A model generated the notes under the pieces. It was not told the DNA's origin. It worked only from the letters and a program-made list of their open reading frames with translations, and did no database searches. Positions 45,536 to 54,528 of a stretch of 64,000 nucleotides of DNA are shown piece after piece. The stretch lies in assembly GCA_964450955.1 (NCBI GenBank), contig CAYVFI010000007.1, positions 124,001-188,000 of the forward strand, given 5' to 3'. The translations under genes were made by a program, and so were the position numbers. How positions within the stretch are numbered: position 1 is the stretch's first letter; every line of letters begins with the position of its first letter. Source of the stretch: CAYNWT01 sp964450955. GTDB taxonomy: Bacteria; Planctomycetota; Planctomycetia; Planctomycetales; Planctomycetaceae.

Positions 45536-45985
45536 TTACGGATTGCTGCTGATGTCTTTGTTTTCGCCTTCGCCGCCTTCGCGACCATCGCCGCCGAGGC
45601 AAAGCACCTCATAAGCGGCGTTGTCTCGGCCGGGGCTGTTGTATTCGTAGGCCCGGTCCCACGGATCTGCTGGAACTTCTTTCATGTACGGTTCTGGCAG
45701 ATCGGGAGTCGTCTGAGCCAGAATGGCGAGGCCTTCTTCGTTGGACGGATAGCGACCCTGCTCTGCGTAGAAGGAATCGATCGCGTCAACAATTGTCTTG
45801 ATCTGCGCTTTGGCTGTGTTCTGTCGCGCCGCAATCAAAGACCGGCGCGTGTTAAGCATCACGATACCGGCCAGCATCGCAATGATGACCATCACAACGA
45901 TTAGCTCAACCAGCGAGAACCCCTGCCGCCTCGCGCTGCGGTTGTCCCCGCGCTGCGGTTGTCCGTTTGGTTTACGACATAACAT
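45536..45985 (-). CDS. gspG: Type II secretion major pseudopilin G
   Basis: 149 residues from ATG 45985, with GGAGG six bases upstream. Prepilin motif RRQGFSLVELIVVMVIIAML. Then the family-typical QIKTIVDAIDSFYAEQGRYPS, NEEGLAIL, PYMKEVPADPWDRAYEYNSP and LGGDGREGGEGENKDI, which carries the calcium-site Asp residues. GspG polymerises into the pseudopilus that pushes substrates through GspD. It overlaps the gspF end by 14 bases. Prepilin peptidase (gspO) is not in the window. Confidence 0.93.
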   Translation of the reverse strand: MLCRKPNGQPQRGDNRSARRQGFSLVELIVVMVIIAMLAGIVMLNTRRSLIAARQNTAKAQIKTIVDAIDSFYAEQGRYPSNEEGLAILAQTTPDLPEPYMKEVPADPWDRAYEYNSPGRDNAAYEVLCLGGDGREGGEGENKDISSNP

Positions 45986-47180
45986 TACCGGCCTCCAAAA
46001 TTGGCAGGATTGTAGCGAGCAACAAAAACCCAACTCCGATCGCCAGAACGACAATCAGCACGGGTTCTAGTAGTGAAGTGATTCGAGCCGATGTTGATTC
46101 GACCTGACGATCATAGTCGGTCGCAAGCCGCGTCAGCATCTCGTCTAAGCGACCTGATTCCTGCCCGACGGAAAATACACGCGTGGCCAACGGCGGAAAG
46201 ACTCTGGTTTTCTCCAGCGCCTCCGAAATTTCGGCTCCAGCTTCGATATGGCGACCGCTGTCGTCCAGTGCATTTGCCAGAACCGCATTGGGGGTCGAAC
46301 TACCCGCCAGCTCAATCGCGCGCGTGAGTTCGACGCCGCTCCTGGAAAGTGTTCCGACAATCATCGCGATGCGAGAGATATTTTGCTTCAGCAACATCGG
46401 CCCAATCACAGGCAGTCGCAGCAGGAACCGATGCCACAGCAGCCGACCGTTGGGCGATTGAATAAACACAACGAATGCGACAATCGCCGCAACAACCGCT
46501 ATCGCCAGCCACCACCCGTAGCTCACCAGAAAGTTGCTGCACGCGAGGACAATTTTCGTTGGCCACGGTAGTTCCTGCGCCGTCTCGACCACGTTTTCCA
46601 AAAGGGGCGGCAAGACAACCGTCATCAGAAACACGGCCGCGCCGGTTCCAAACACCAGCAGAAAGCATGGATACATGAGCGACGTCAGCACGCGATCTTT
46701 GAACTGCGAACTCCGCAGGCGGAACTCGGCCAGCTGTTCCAGGACGATGTCCAGCGTGCCAGCGTTTTCACCGACTTCGACAAGGTGTACGTCGGTCGGA
46801 TCGAACAAGTCCGGACGTGCTGACAACGCTTCCGCCAGGCTGGCTCCACCAGCAACTTTGTCTCGCACTTCAATCAGGGCAACTTTCAACGCACCGGGGT
46901 GCTGTTGGATAATCGTGTCCAGCGCTTCCAATAGCGGGATGCCGCCGTGCAACATCATGGCCAGTTCATGAACCGCACCCGTCCATTGCTGTCGAGCTCG
47001 GCGAGTCTTGAACCGAGCCAAAGTCAGCGCACCTTCGCTGCCTTTTCGTTCGACCAACTTACGAACCGATATCCCCTGCGCCCGCAACTGGTCCCGCGCT
47101 TCGCGCGGGGTGCTGGCGGCGATTGTGCCACGCACAACCGCGTTTGCTGCTCCGGTTCCTTTGTAAGTGAAGACTGCCAA
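45972..47180 (-). CDS. gspF: Type II secretion inner-membrane platform protein F
   Basis: 402 residues from a TTG at 47180 (MAVFTYKGTGAANAVVRGTI, a typical family start). Two repeated cytoplasmic GspF domains (about 65-185 and 270-390, with ELAMMLHGGIPLLEALDTI and IAMIVGTLSRSGVELTRAIELA) and three membrane helices, the last one ITSLLEPVLIVVLAIGVGFLLLATILPI broken here for length at residues about 370-398. It anchors the pseudopilus base and transmits the GspE stroke. The 221-base gap to gspE holds a palindromic element. Confidence 0.93.
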   Translation of the reverse strand: MAVFTYKGTGAANAVVRGTIAASTPREARDQLRAQGISVRKLVERKGSEGALTLARFKTRRARQQWTGAVHELAMMLHGGIPLLEALDTIIQQHPGALKVALIEVRDKVAGGASLAEALSARPDLFDPTDVHLVEVGENAGTLDIVLEQLAEFRLRSSQFKDRVLTSLMYPCFLLVFGTGAAVFLMTVVLPPLLENVVETAQELPWPTKIVLACSNFLVSYGWWLAIAVVAAIVAFVVFIQSPNGRLLWHRFLLRLPVIGPMLLKQNISRIAMIVGTLSRSGVELTRAIELAGSSTPNAVLANALDDSGRHIEAGAEISEALEKTRVFPPLATRVFSVGQESGRLDEMLTRLATDYDRQVESTSARITSLLEPVLIVVLAIGVGFLLLATILPILEAGNVMS

Positions 47181-47264
47181 GGGGTTTTTTCTTAGGCGGT
47201 GAGTCTGCTCACCTGTGACTTTATGTCAGGGGTTTCGCGGTTGATCTACTACTGTTGTGTCATT

Positions 47265-47343
47265 CGTAGGCCGCGACCAAGCGAAGCGCAGTTCCGGCGC
47301 AACTGCCGGAGCATCGTCGCTTCGCTCTTTGATCCGGCCTATG
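47265..47343. repeat. Palindromic intergenic element between gspE and gspF
   Basis: CGTAGGCCG at 47265 pairs with CGGCCTATG ending at 47343. AAGCGAAGCG pairs with CGCTTCGCT, and TTCCGGCGC-AAC-TGCCGGA forms the tip. The whole element folds into a stem-loop of about 79 nt and could reduce read-through between gspE and gspF. Confidence 0.65.
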
Positions 47344-47401
47344 GCTCGCTACTTGGGTGGCCGATCCGGCTTCGAATCGTTCAAAGTAAGTGTCGTGTGT
47401 T

Positions 47402-48931
47402 TCATAGTTGTTCGCCGTCGCTGTCGCCCAGGCTGGCGACGCGTTCGACTTCTTCTCGGGTTGTTTGACCGGCTTGGACTTTGTCCAAACCGTCTTGTCT
47501 TAAAACGTGCATACCGTTGTCGATTGCCGCCTGCCGTACATCGGCTGCACTTGCGCGGCGTTCGACAAGAGTGCGGCTGCGTTCGTTCATGACCAGCAGT
47601 TCGAAGATTCCGATTCGACCTCGGAACCCCGAGTGCCGACAGTTCTCGCATCCGTTCGCGAGAAAGCCGTCACCTGTCTCCACTTTACAGTCAGGACACA
47701 GTCGTCGCACTAACCGCTGTGCCAGCGACGCAATCAGCGAACTACTAACCAGGTACGGTTCAATACCCAAATCCAGCAATCGCGTGACGGCGCTGGCCGC
47801 GTCGTTTGTGTGCAAAGTTGAGAACACCAGATGACCAGTGAGTGATGCTTGAATCGCCATTACCGCGGTTTCCCGGTCGCGAATTTCGCCAACCATGATG
47901 ATGTCCGGATCCTGCCGCAGCACGCTGCGCAGTCCGGTCGCGAAGGTCATGCCCTTCTTTTCGTTGACCTGAGTCTGGTTGATTCCTTCAAGCTGGTATT
48001 CGATAGGATCTTCGATGGTCAGAACGTTTTGATCGCGCGAGTTGATTTCCTGTAGTGCGCCGTAGAGCGTGGTGGATTTTCCGCTACCGGTCGGACCCGT
48101 GACCAGAATCAGCCCGTGGTCGCGGCGGATCAAGCGACGAAAGGTCTCGCGCGTTTCTGCCGGCATGCCAAGTTCGTTCAGCGTGTAAAGTCGAGCGCTC
48201 TTGTCCAGCAGCCTGATGACGATGCGTTCGTTATGGCTGGTGGGCAGCGATGCGATTCGCAAGTCGACCACACGATCGCCCAATTGCACCGTCGCGCGGC
48301 CGTCCTGCGGCAACCGTTTTTCGGCGATGTTCATCCGGCCCAGAACCTTAATCCGCGTGATGACTTCTTCCTGAACCGCTTTCGGGACTTCAATGGAATC
48401 CGACAGCACGCCATCAATCCGCTGCCGAACCACGATTCGGTTTTCGTATGGCTGAATGTGAATGTCAGACGCTCCTGCTTTCACGGCGTCTGAGAGTAAG
48501 TGGTTCACCAACCGAATCACGGGCGCGCGGCCGTCGGTGTCCAGCAAATCTTCCTGCCGGGAAAGGGCGGCAACGTCCAGGACGGCGTCGGTGTCATCAA
48601 TGGTATCGATGACTTCCTGAGTACGGCTTTGCTGGTCGGAATACGCCGAATTAATCGCGCGGGTGATGGCGTCTTCGGTGGCGACAATTGGTTCGGCGAA
48701 CTGTTTGAGAACGCGGTTCACGACGTCGGCATGCCGCCAACCGGCTTTGTCGCAGAACGCCAGGTGCAACTGACCCGCACGGCGGATTCCCATCAACTTA
48801 TGCGTTCTCGCGAAGCCGATATCGAAGTGCTGAATGAATTCGGGCGCGACTGTTTCGGTGCTTAGGTCGCTGGCCACATCGGTATCGAAGAGGTTAGCGA
48901 GTTGTCCGATTTGGTCTGCGTCGATACTCAT
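47402..48931 (-). CDS. gspE: Type II secretion ATPase E
   Basis: 509 residues; ATG 48931 overlaps the gspD stop (ATGA). An N-terminal MshEN-like part, then the RecA-like ATPase: Walker A GPTGSGKSTT (near residue 280), Asp box ASDIHIQP, Walker B MVGEIRDRETA, His box GHLVFSTLHTNDA. The tetracysteine zinc element is LCPDC...GCENCR. The hexamer hydrolyses ATP on the cytoplasmic side of the GspF/L platform and drives pseudopilus growth. Full length, all key residues present. Confidence 0.95.
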   Translation of the reverse strand: MSIDADQIGQLANLFDTDVASDLSTETVAPEFIQHFDIGFARTHKLMGIRRAGQLHLAFCDKAGWRHADVVNRVLKQFAEPIVATEDAITRAINSAYSDQQSRTQEVIDTIDDTDAVLDVAALSRQEDLLDTDGRAPVIRLVNHLLSDAVKAGASDIHIQPYENRIVVRQRIDGVLSDSIEVPKAVQEEVITRIKVLGRMNIAEKRLPQDGRATVQLGDRVVDLRIASLPTSHNERIVIRLLDKSARLYTLNELGMPAETRETFRRLIRRDHGLILVTGPTGSGKSTTLYGALQEINSRDQNVLTIEDPIEYQLEGINQTQVNEKKGMTFATGLRSVLRQDPDIIMVGEIRDRETAVMAIQASLTGHLVFSTLHTNDAASAVTRLLDLGIEPYLVSSSLIASLAQRLVRRLCPDCKVETGDGFLANGCENCRHSGFRGRIGIFELLVMNERSRTLVERRASAADVRQAAIDNGMHVLRQDGLDKVQAGQTTREEVERVASLGDSDGEQL

Positions 48932-51321
48932 CTCATCAAGACCGGTCCGCTTGCGGGGTACTCACCAGGAATCCCGGCCCGGTGCCTGGCCCTGTTGGAA
49001 ACAAACTTAAGATCTCCGAACCTGGAGTCACGCAAAATCAGCGGGCGGATAAACAGGAAGAACGAAGTGGTTGTAACCTGTTCGGTGGTCCGGCTGCTGA
49101 GTTGCCGGATAACCGGAATTTTTTCCAGCCACGGCACGCCCGCAAACGAATCCGTTTCTCCGTCGCGCTTCAGACCACCCACGATAACAGTTTGACCGTC
49201 CGGAATGGTGACTGTGCTGCTGACTTTGTCAACTTGCCGCGGCGGCGGCAGCCCATCAATGCCTGCTCCGTTGAACGTGCTGAATTCAACTTCGAACTCC
49301 AGCTGCAGGTTGTCATCTTCGTTGATGTGGGGCGTCACGGAAATAATCGTACCGGCAGACTGGTTCCCGCCAAGGCTAGTGGTGGAGACGGTGTCGGACG
49401 CGTTGACGCTTTGAAAAGGCACGCTGACGACAGATTCCAATTGACCAAGACTGTTGTCGTTGACCAGGACCTTGGGAACAGACAGAACGCGGGCACGTGA
49501 ATTTCCAGCCAAAGCCTGAACCACAACGTCGGCCACGTCCGGATCGACCAGCGTTCCGTTGAAACCGATCGCAGGACTGATGGCCAACGCACCGGATGTC
49601 GGATCGACTTCGCTCAGGCCAAACGAAGTGAACTGAAACAATCGGTTGGCTCCCACCCGGTCGCCGGCAGAAACTTCCACGCCAAGCGCAAAGTCGTCAG
49701 ACGTATCAACAGCGACAATTTTGGCTTCGATAAGAACCTGCGGTCGCCGCTGGTCCAACGACTTGATTAGGTTGGCGTACATTTGCTGGACGCCGGCCGG
49801 TGCGTAGATGACCAGGCTGTTGGTTCCAACATCCGCCGAAACTCTGGCACCGCCCGGAAGCGTAGCGGCGGCAACACCGCCACCGAAACCACCGAAACCG
49901 CCAAGGCCACCGAGTTGCAGGTTTTGATTGAGGGCCAGTGGGTTGTTTTGGCTTGAACGATTGCCCAATGACGACGTCCCGGCCTGTGTTCCGAACGGTG
50001 ACTGCGTGAACCGGTCCTGTTGTAAATTACCGTTGGTGCGTCGGTTCAGACTGCCGTTTTGCTGACGCTGGTTGGCTGCTGCCGACAGTGGATTTGTCTG
50101 ACCAAAGCCGCCCGTGTTTGGGAAGAACCCGTTTTGCCCAATGCCGAACTGGTTTTGCAGCCCACCGCCGAAGCCACCAGCAGAACCGTTTAACCCGTAG
50201 GCTTCCTGCAAAGCCAACAACGTCTGCAGAACCTCGGTCGCGCGGGCGTTGCGAAGCTTGTAAAACTGAATCGGTCCTTCACTGTTTTCAACCGACCGAT
50301 CAATCGCGCGAATCATCTCAACGACGTTCCGATGAATTGCATCCGTCGCACGCACGATTAACAGATTGCCTTCTTCATCAAGCGTTGACTGGTAGGTGCG
50401 TTCGGCATCCTGCGGATCCAACAGGCCCTTGATCAGCTTGTCTACTCGTTCTGCCGCGACGTTTTGCAGGCGGTAAACTTTGGTTCGCAGACCAAGGGGG
50501 ATATCCAGGCGTTGTAGCAGGTTCATGGTCGAACGGATGAGTTCTTTGCCGCCGACCACGACGATGCGGTTGCCGTGGGGGTCGTTCAGAACATCAATCT
50601 GTTTCTTTTGCTTGCCGCGCCCTTCCGATCCTTCCTGGCCAAGCAGCGACTTTGCCTGCTCAACAAGAGTCTTGGAAGTCATGTTCCGCACAGAGTAGAA
50701 CTCGTACGTGACATCGCGTGTCGGGACATCCAACAGACTGATCAGCTTTTCGACCATTTGCACAACTGGTGCGTAGTCTGTCACAACCAGCACGTTGGAA
50801 TCGGAAAGCGCCAGAACGTTAGACCCGACCTTCGACAAGAATGGCTTGATGACAGTCGAGACCTGCTGCGCGTTGATGTATTTGAGCTTAAACGACTTCG
50901 ACGCCGGCGCGCCGGCTCCTTCGGTTCGCAGAATCTCCGCCGGGTCGCGCTGTGATGCGAATAGTGGCAGATCTTTGGCGTCAACAATGCGTTTCCAACC
51001 GGGGACTTCTGCATCGACAATCGCCAGATTGGCGGTTCGTAAAGCCGAACTAAACAGTGTAAAGAGAGCCGATGGCGGCACGTCTTTGGGCGTTCTGAGG
51101 TTCACCTGACGCCGGCCAACTTCGGCCGAGTAAATGAACTTCATATCCATCCGGTTGCTGATGTATCGAATCAACACGTCCAGCGGCAGCGGACTTTGAC
51201 TGTTGAATTGCAACTGATCACGATTCTGCCCGCGGGCGTGCGGGGCGGTTGTTAGGCCGATACAGAACACGCAAACAAGTGCGAGCACCGGCGTTGCGAT
51301 AAGGCGATGGGCAACACGCAT
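48928..51321 (-). CDS. gspD: Type II secretion outer-membrane secretin D
   Basis: 797 residues; AAGG six bases before ATG 51321. Signal peptide about residues 1-32. N0 domain (FNSQSPLPLDVLIRYISNRM), N1 (KLKYINAQQVSTVIKPFLSK), N2 (YSVRNMTSKTLVEQAKSLLG, VYRLQNVAAERVDKLIKGLL), then N3 split by about 120 residues rich in Gly, Asn and Gln (about 375-490). The secretin core follows (QVLIEAKIVAVDTSDDFALG, SVPKVLVNDNSLGQLESVVS, VGGLKRDGETDSFAGVPWL). Fifteen copies form the outer-membrane channel. First gene of the gsp operon, so the promoter should be in 51322-51667. Confidence 0.95.
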   Translation of the reverse strand: MRVAHRLIATPVLALVCVFCIGLTTAPHARGQNRDQLQFNSQSPLPLDVLIRYISNRMDMKFIYSAEVGRRQVNLRTPKDVPPSALFTLFSSALRTANLAIVDAEVPGWKRIVDAKDLPLFASQRDPAEILRTEGAGAPASKSFKLKYINAQQVSTVIKPFLSKVGSNVLALSDSNVLVVTDYAPVVQMVEKLISLLDVPTRDVTYEFYSVRNMTSKTLVEQAKSLLGQEGSEGRGKQKKQIDVLNDPHGNRIVVVGGKELIRSTMNLLQRLDIPLGLRTKVYRLQNVAAERVDKLIKGLLDPQDAERTYQSTLDEEGNLLIVRATDAIHRNVVEMIRAIDRSVENSEGPIQFYKLRNARATEVLQTLLALQEAYGLNGSAGGFGGGLQNQFGIGQNGFFPNTGGFGQTNPLSAAANQRQQNGSLNRRTNGNLQQDRFTQSPFGTQAGTSSLGNRSSQNNPLALNQNLQLGGLGGFGGFGGGVAAATLPGGARVSADVGTNSLVIYAPAGVQQMYANLIKSLDQRRPQVLIEAKIVAVDTSDDFALGVEVSAGDRVGANRLFQFTSFGLSEVDPTSGALAISPAIGFNGTLVDPDVADVVVQALAGNSRARVLSVPKVLVNDNSLGQLESVVSVPFQSVNASDTVSTTSLGGNQSAGTIISVTPHINEDDNLQLEFEVEFSTFNGAGIDGLPPPRQVDKVSSTVTIPDGQTVIVGGLKRDGETDSFAGVPWLEKIPVIRQLSSRTTEQVTTTSFFLFIRPLILRDSRFGDLKFVSNRARHRAGIPGEYPASGPVLMR

Positions 51322-51667
51322 CGTGTGCCTTTCCCAAGGGGAGGGGGTGGGAAACTTTGGAGGGACAAGGAACCTAAGCTTCCGATTTCCACACGGTCAA
51401 GCCGACTTGTCCGCGGGCGATGCGGTTGAATTCTGAACCGGCAGGTTTTGCCGGTGTGGGTGCGTTTCGTCAGCAATCAGTGCCGGTTTTGCCGGTCGCG
51501 GCACGGTTATCAGAACCTGGTGGCATACACGGCTGAGACAATCTAAACGCTCTGGCGACAATCCGGGCGGCGTTGAGCGTAAAACTCGAAGTGGCTCGAA
51601 ACACGCCATCACTGGCTTTCGCACCGCGCGGGGTTGTTCGCTATTCTGGGTTCAGGAGAGAACCAGA
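51322..51667. other. Intergenic region upstream of gspD
   Basis: About 345 bases. TGCCGGT is repeated four times in alternating settings between 51435 and 51500, which might be an operator or a chance cluster. No clear sigma-70 promoter for gspD. Confidence 0.35.
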
Positions 51668-51790
51668 ATGCTTCGCCAAATCATGCTTCCGGCGCTTGCG
51701 ATCGTGACCATTGCCAGTGCGGCCGACCAATGGCAGGATTCGTTCGACCCGAATGACGCAAGATCATCGCGCGTCGCCTGGAGCCGCTAA
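51668..51790 (+). CDS. Possible 40-residue exported peptide
   Basis: ATG 51668 to TAA 51790, 40 residues. AGGAG lies nine bases upstream. The N-terminus MLRQIMLPALAIVTIASA looks like a signal peptide with an AxA-type end, leaving about 20 hydrophilic residues (DQWQDSFDPNDARSS). It could be a true small secreted peptide or the remnant of a longer gene. It lies 59 bases upstream of the Gfo/Idh/MocA gene on the same strand. Not recognised. Confidence 0.4.
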   Translation: MLRQIMLPALAIVTIASAADQWQDSFDPNDARSSRVAWSR

Positions 51791-51849
51791 CAATGCGGAT
51801 AAGATCAACAAGCCTGGTCCACGATAGACCTTTCAAACGGAGTTAAAGA

Positions 51850-53040
51850 ATGCCGCGCGTTGCAGTACTGGGGACGGGCCTGATTGGCCGGTTCTATACG
51901 GAGGCGTTACAGGGAAAGCGGTCTCGTGATTCGGTGTCGCTGGTGTATTCCCGCAGTGAAGCCAACGCCAGGCAGTTTGCTAAGACGTACGGTGTGCCCA
52001 GGCACACGACCAGTCTCGAAGCGGCTGTGACTGATCCGGAAATCGATATCGTTATCGTGGGCGTGCCGAACCACCTGCATGAAGAATGCGTGATCGGCGC
52101 GGCTGAAGCGGGCAAGGCCGTGTTCTGCACCAAGCCACTCGGCCGAAACGCAAGCGAAGCGATTCGGATGCTGGAAGCCGTTGAGAAAGCCGGTGTGTTC
52201 CACGCTTATCTTGAAGACCTGGTCTACACACCCAAAACGCTGAAAGCGCTGAGTTCGGTTCGTAACGGCGCGGTGGGGGACGTGCTCTGGGTGCGTTCCC
52301 GTGAGACTCATCCGGGCCCGCACAGTGACTGGTTCTGGAACAAGGAACTTTCAGGCGGCGGTGCGATTGTGGATATGGGTTGCCACTGCATTGAGATTGC
52401 TCGCAACTTTATTGGCAAAGATATCCGGCCCGTTGAGGTCACGTGTTGGGCAGATACTCAGGTGCACCCGATCGATGCGGAAGACCACGCGGTGGGTATG
52501 GTTCGCTATGAGAATGGTGCGATCGGGCAGTTCGAAGTCAGTTGGGCATTCCGTGGCGGCATGGACCTGCGCGATGAGGTTGCGGGGACGGAAGGGACGA
52601 TTTGGCTGAACCATTGGTTGCGCACGGGCATGGAAATGTTTTCAGCGGGCGGCGAGTCGGGCTACGTTGCGGAGAAGGCGGAAACGGAATCGGGCTGGCT
52701 GTTTCCTGTCGGCGACGAACCGGCCGCTTTGGGCTACGTCGATATGTTCGCCGATGCGTTGGGTGCGTACGAAGAGAACCGCAAACCGATGGAAGATTTC
52801 TACGATGGCTATGTGGTTAACGCCATCATCGATGCGGCCTACAAGTCAGTGGAGAGTCGCAAGTGGGAGTCAATCGACTTGCCGATTTGGCGTGGCCGGG
52901 AAAACGTGCAGCGGATTGGAGTGAAACGAGACTTCGACGCCGACCATGTTTTGATTAAGGAAGAGAAAATGCCGGACGGAACCACGAAGGTTATCCTGCG
53001 TCACAAAACCACCGGTGAGATTAGTCAGCGAACCACCTAA
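51850..53040 (+). CDS. Gfo/Idh/MocA family oxidoreductase
   Basis: 396 residues. N-terminal Rossmann fold with the dinucleotide motif VLGTGLIGRFY, then DIVIVGVPNHLHEE and KAVFCTKPLGRNASEA, the E/C-K-P element that carries the catalytic Lys. The C-terminal beta-sheet domain contains GGGAIVDMGCHCIEIARNFI with the conserved His. Enzymes of this family oxidise or reduce sugars, inositols or related polyols with NAD(P). The substrate is not predictable. No signal peptide, so cytoplasmic. Single gene or with the small ORF upstream; a hairpin follows. Confidence 0.9.
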   Translation: MPRVAVLGTGLIGRFYTEALQGKRSRDSVSLVYSRSEANARQFAKTYGVPRHTTSLEAAVTDPEIDIVIVGVPNHLHEECVIGAAEAGKAVFCTKPLGRNASEAIRMLEAVEKAGVFHAYLEDLVYTPKTLKALSSVRNGAVGDVLWVRSRETHPGPHSDWFWNKELSGGGAIVDMGCHCIEIARNFIGKDIRPVEVTCWADTQVHPIDAEDHAVGMVRYENGAIGQFEVSWAFRGGMDLRDEVAGTEGTIWLNHWLRTGMEMFSAGGESGYVAEKAETESGWLFPVGDEPAALGYVDMFADALGAYEENRKPMEDFYDGYVVNAIIDAAYKSVESRKWESIDLPIWRGRENVQRIGVKRDFDADHVLIKEEKMPDGTTKVILRHKTTGEISQRTT

Positions 53041-53050
53041 GTGGCTCGCA

Positions 53051-53086
53051 AAGAAAAACGGGAGTAGGAATGACTTCCTACTCCCG
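53051..53086 (-). terminator. Intrinsic terminator of the amidohydrolase-selenoprotein operon
   Basis: A perfect 12-bp stem CGGGAGTAGGAA / TTCCTACTCCCG with loop TGAC at 53059-53086. On the minus strand it is followed by TTTTTCTTT. It lies 26 bases after the stop at 53113. The convergent gene ends at 53040 and may use the stem too, but has no T run on its side. Confidence 0.88.
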
Positions 53087-53112
53087 CTGAATCATCAGTG
53101 CATCTCGGATGC

Positions 53113-54528
53113 CTACTGCACGACGATCGGGATTTCAAAGTCTCGGCGAAGATACAGACAGGTGCCATCCGCTTCCTCGCAAACGTAGAACAACGCATAA
53201 CCTTTGATTCGCGTCGATTCTGAGTTCGCACTGAGTTTGGCTTCCAGTTCGACCTTCCGCGCTTCGGTTGATTCCGGCTTTTTCGGTTGGTCCAGCGTGA
53301 ACAGGTTTTTCTGTAGTTGCCAGCCATCGGGTTGATCGATCCAAACCTGAACCGGTTCAGCTTCGTTGTTCCAGTGAGCCTTGCCACTGGTTCGCAGTGT
53401 CAGGTGAATGCGCGTGGTTTGCCCTGGTTTGACGCGAGCAGGAACGGTGACCGAACTGATTTCGACCAGGCCGTTTTTGTCTGTGTTGATTCTGGCCTTC
53501 GGGTCAGGATTCGTGGCGGCCTCGGCGGTTTTGAACGATCGGTCAGGGCTGGCGATTTCGGCTCCGCCGGGTTCCACCGCCAGCTGGACTGGTTCGTCAC
53601 CGCGAGCCTTGATGTCTGCTCGCGCTTTCGGCACCCAATCATAAAACGGATAAGGCTTCGTCAGCCGTGGGCCATACTGCTGGATCCGCCGTCGGTAGAT
53701 GTAATGGTTGGGATCGATATCAAGCGCTTTGCCCCACGCGTTGACTGCGGCCTGGAAATCGCCGTTTTGTCGTAGCGGCGATTCGTACCGCATGCGCAGT
53801 GCGACGCCACGGCCGAAGTGAGCCATGGCGTTTTCTGGTTCCTCTTTGATAACGCCGTCGTAGAGTGCGATTGCTTTGTTGAAGTACTCAGCAGATTTGG
53901 TTTGTTCAGGAGAACCAGCTTTGGTTTGCTGATAGGCGGCGGCTCCCCAAATCAAAGTTCCCCTGGCGGACAGCAATGACTCTGTCGGATTCTTAAGTTG
54001 TTTTGCTGAGAAGTATGGAACGTAGTCTGAGTCTGTGGTCCGAGCTGTTTCGTCCGGTTTTGGATAATCGGTCTTGATGAACTCGTTTCGAACCCAGTCC
54101 GGTCGCGGGCGTGTGCTTTGCACGACGCCGTGTTCGTCAATCGCGATTACCACCGGGACTGCTCTGGTAGGCAGAACGTTAATGGCATCATTAAGGATAG
54201 GCCATTCGAAGCCCTGCCACTGCGCGAACAGTCGGCAGCGGTCCGGGTGCTGTTCCTGAATAATGCCAACCATCTGGACGTCGCCGTTTTTGACGAGGTC
54301 ACTCACCTGCTTGTGCCAACCTGGCACGTGTCGTCGGCAGCCAGCTCACCAGGAGGCGAAGTGGAACAGCAAAACCTTCTTGCCGCGGTAGTCTTTCAGC
54401 GACACGGGCTTGCCGGTTTCAATGTTCGGAAACACGAACTCGCGGTGCGGCTGCCCGACTTTGGGCGCGTAAGTGTCCGCGCCCGGCAGGGGGCTGGCGA
54501 GCAGTGACAGCAAGACGAAGTGTTTCAT
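53113..54528 (-). CDS. Probable selenoprotein: exported thioredoxin-fold protein with Sec61, TPRs and a DsbD-alpha-like domain (in-frame TGA)
   Basis: 471 residues if the TGA at 54346-54348 is read as selenocysteine. ATG 54528 overlaps the upstream stop (ATGA). Signal peptide MKHFVLLSLLASPLPGA. Redoxin domain (about 20-150): VGQPHREFVFPNIETGKPVS, LLFHFASW, then U61-A-G-C64, with a cis-Pro in RAVPVVIAID near the end. The TGA replaces the first Cys of the W-C-x-x-C site, and the fold continues after it in the same frame. TPR-like helices follow (190-280, GVIKEEPENAMAHFGRGVAL). The C-terminal beta domain resembles DsbD-alpha, with Cys pair FYVCEEADGTCLYL. Likely an envelope thiol oxidoreductase. 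Alternatives: a nonsense mutation or base error. A start at GTG 54327 would lose the active site and signal. Confidence 0.75.
54313..54327 (-). promoter_or_regulatory. Candidate bacterial SECIS hairpin for the TGA at 54346-54348
   Basis: On the minus strand GTGCCA-GGT-TGGCAC forms a perfect 6-bp stem with loop GGU. The loop begins 24 nt after the TGA. Known bacterial SECIS elements have a G in the first loop positions and a TGA-to-loop distance of about 16-37 nt; the E. coli fdhF element also shows GGU in its loop. CTGC and GCAG further out may extend the stem. Confidence 0.72.

Noticed and set aside
48928..51321. Gly/Asn/Gln-rich insert in GspD as a recent insertion
   Set aside because: Secretins commonly carry a flexible Gly-rich loop in the N3 domain, so this is not evidence of transfer.
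54313..54528. Reading the 60-residue frame and the frame from GTG 54327 as two separate genes, or as a frameshift pseudogene
   Set aside because: Both parts are in the same frame, separated only by TGA plus six codons that complete the redox motif. No frameshift is needed, and the second part alone would lack a signal peptide and active site.
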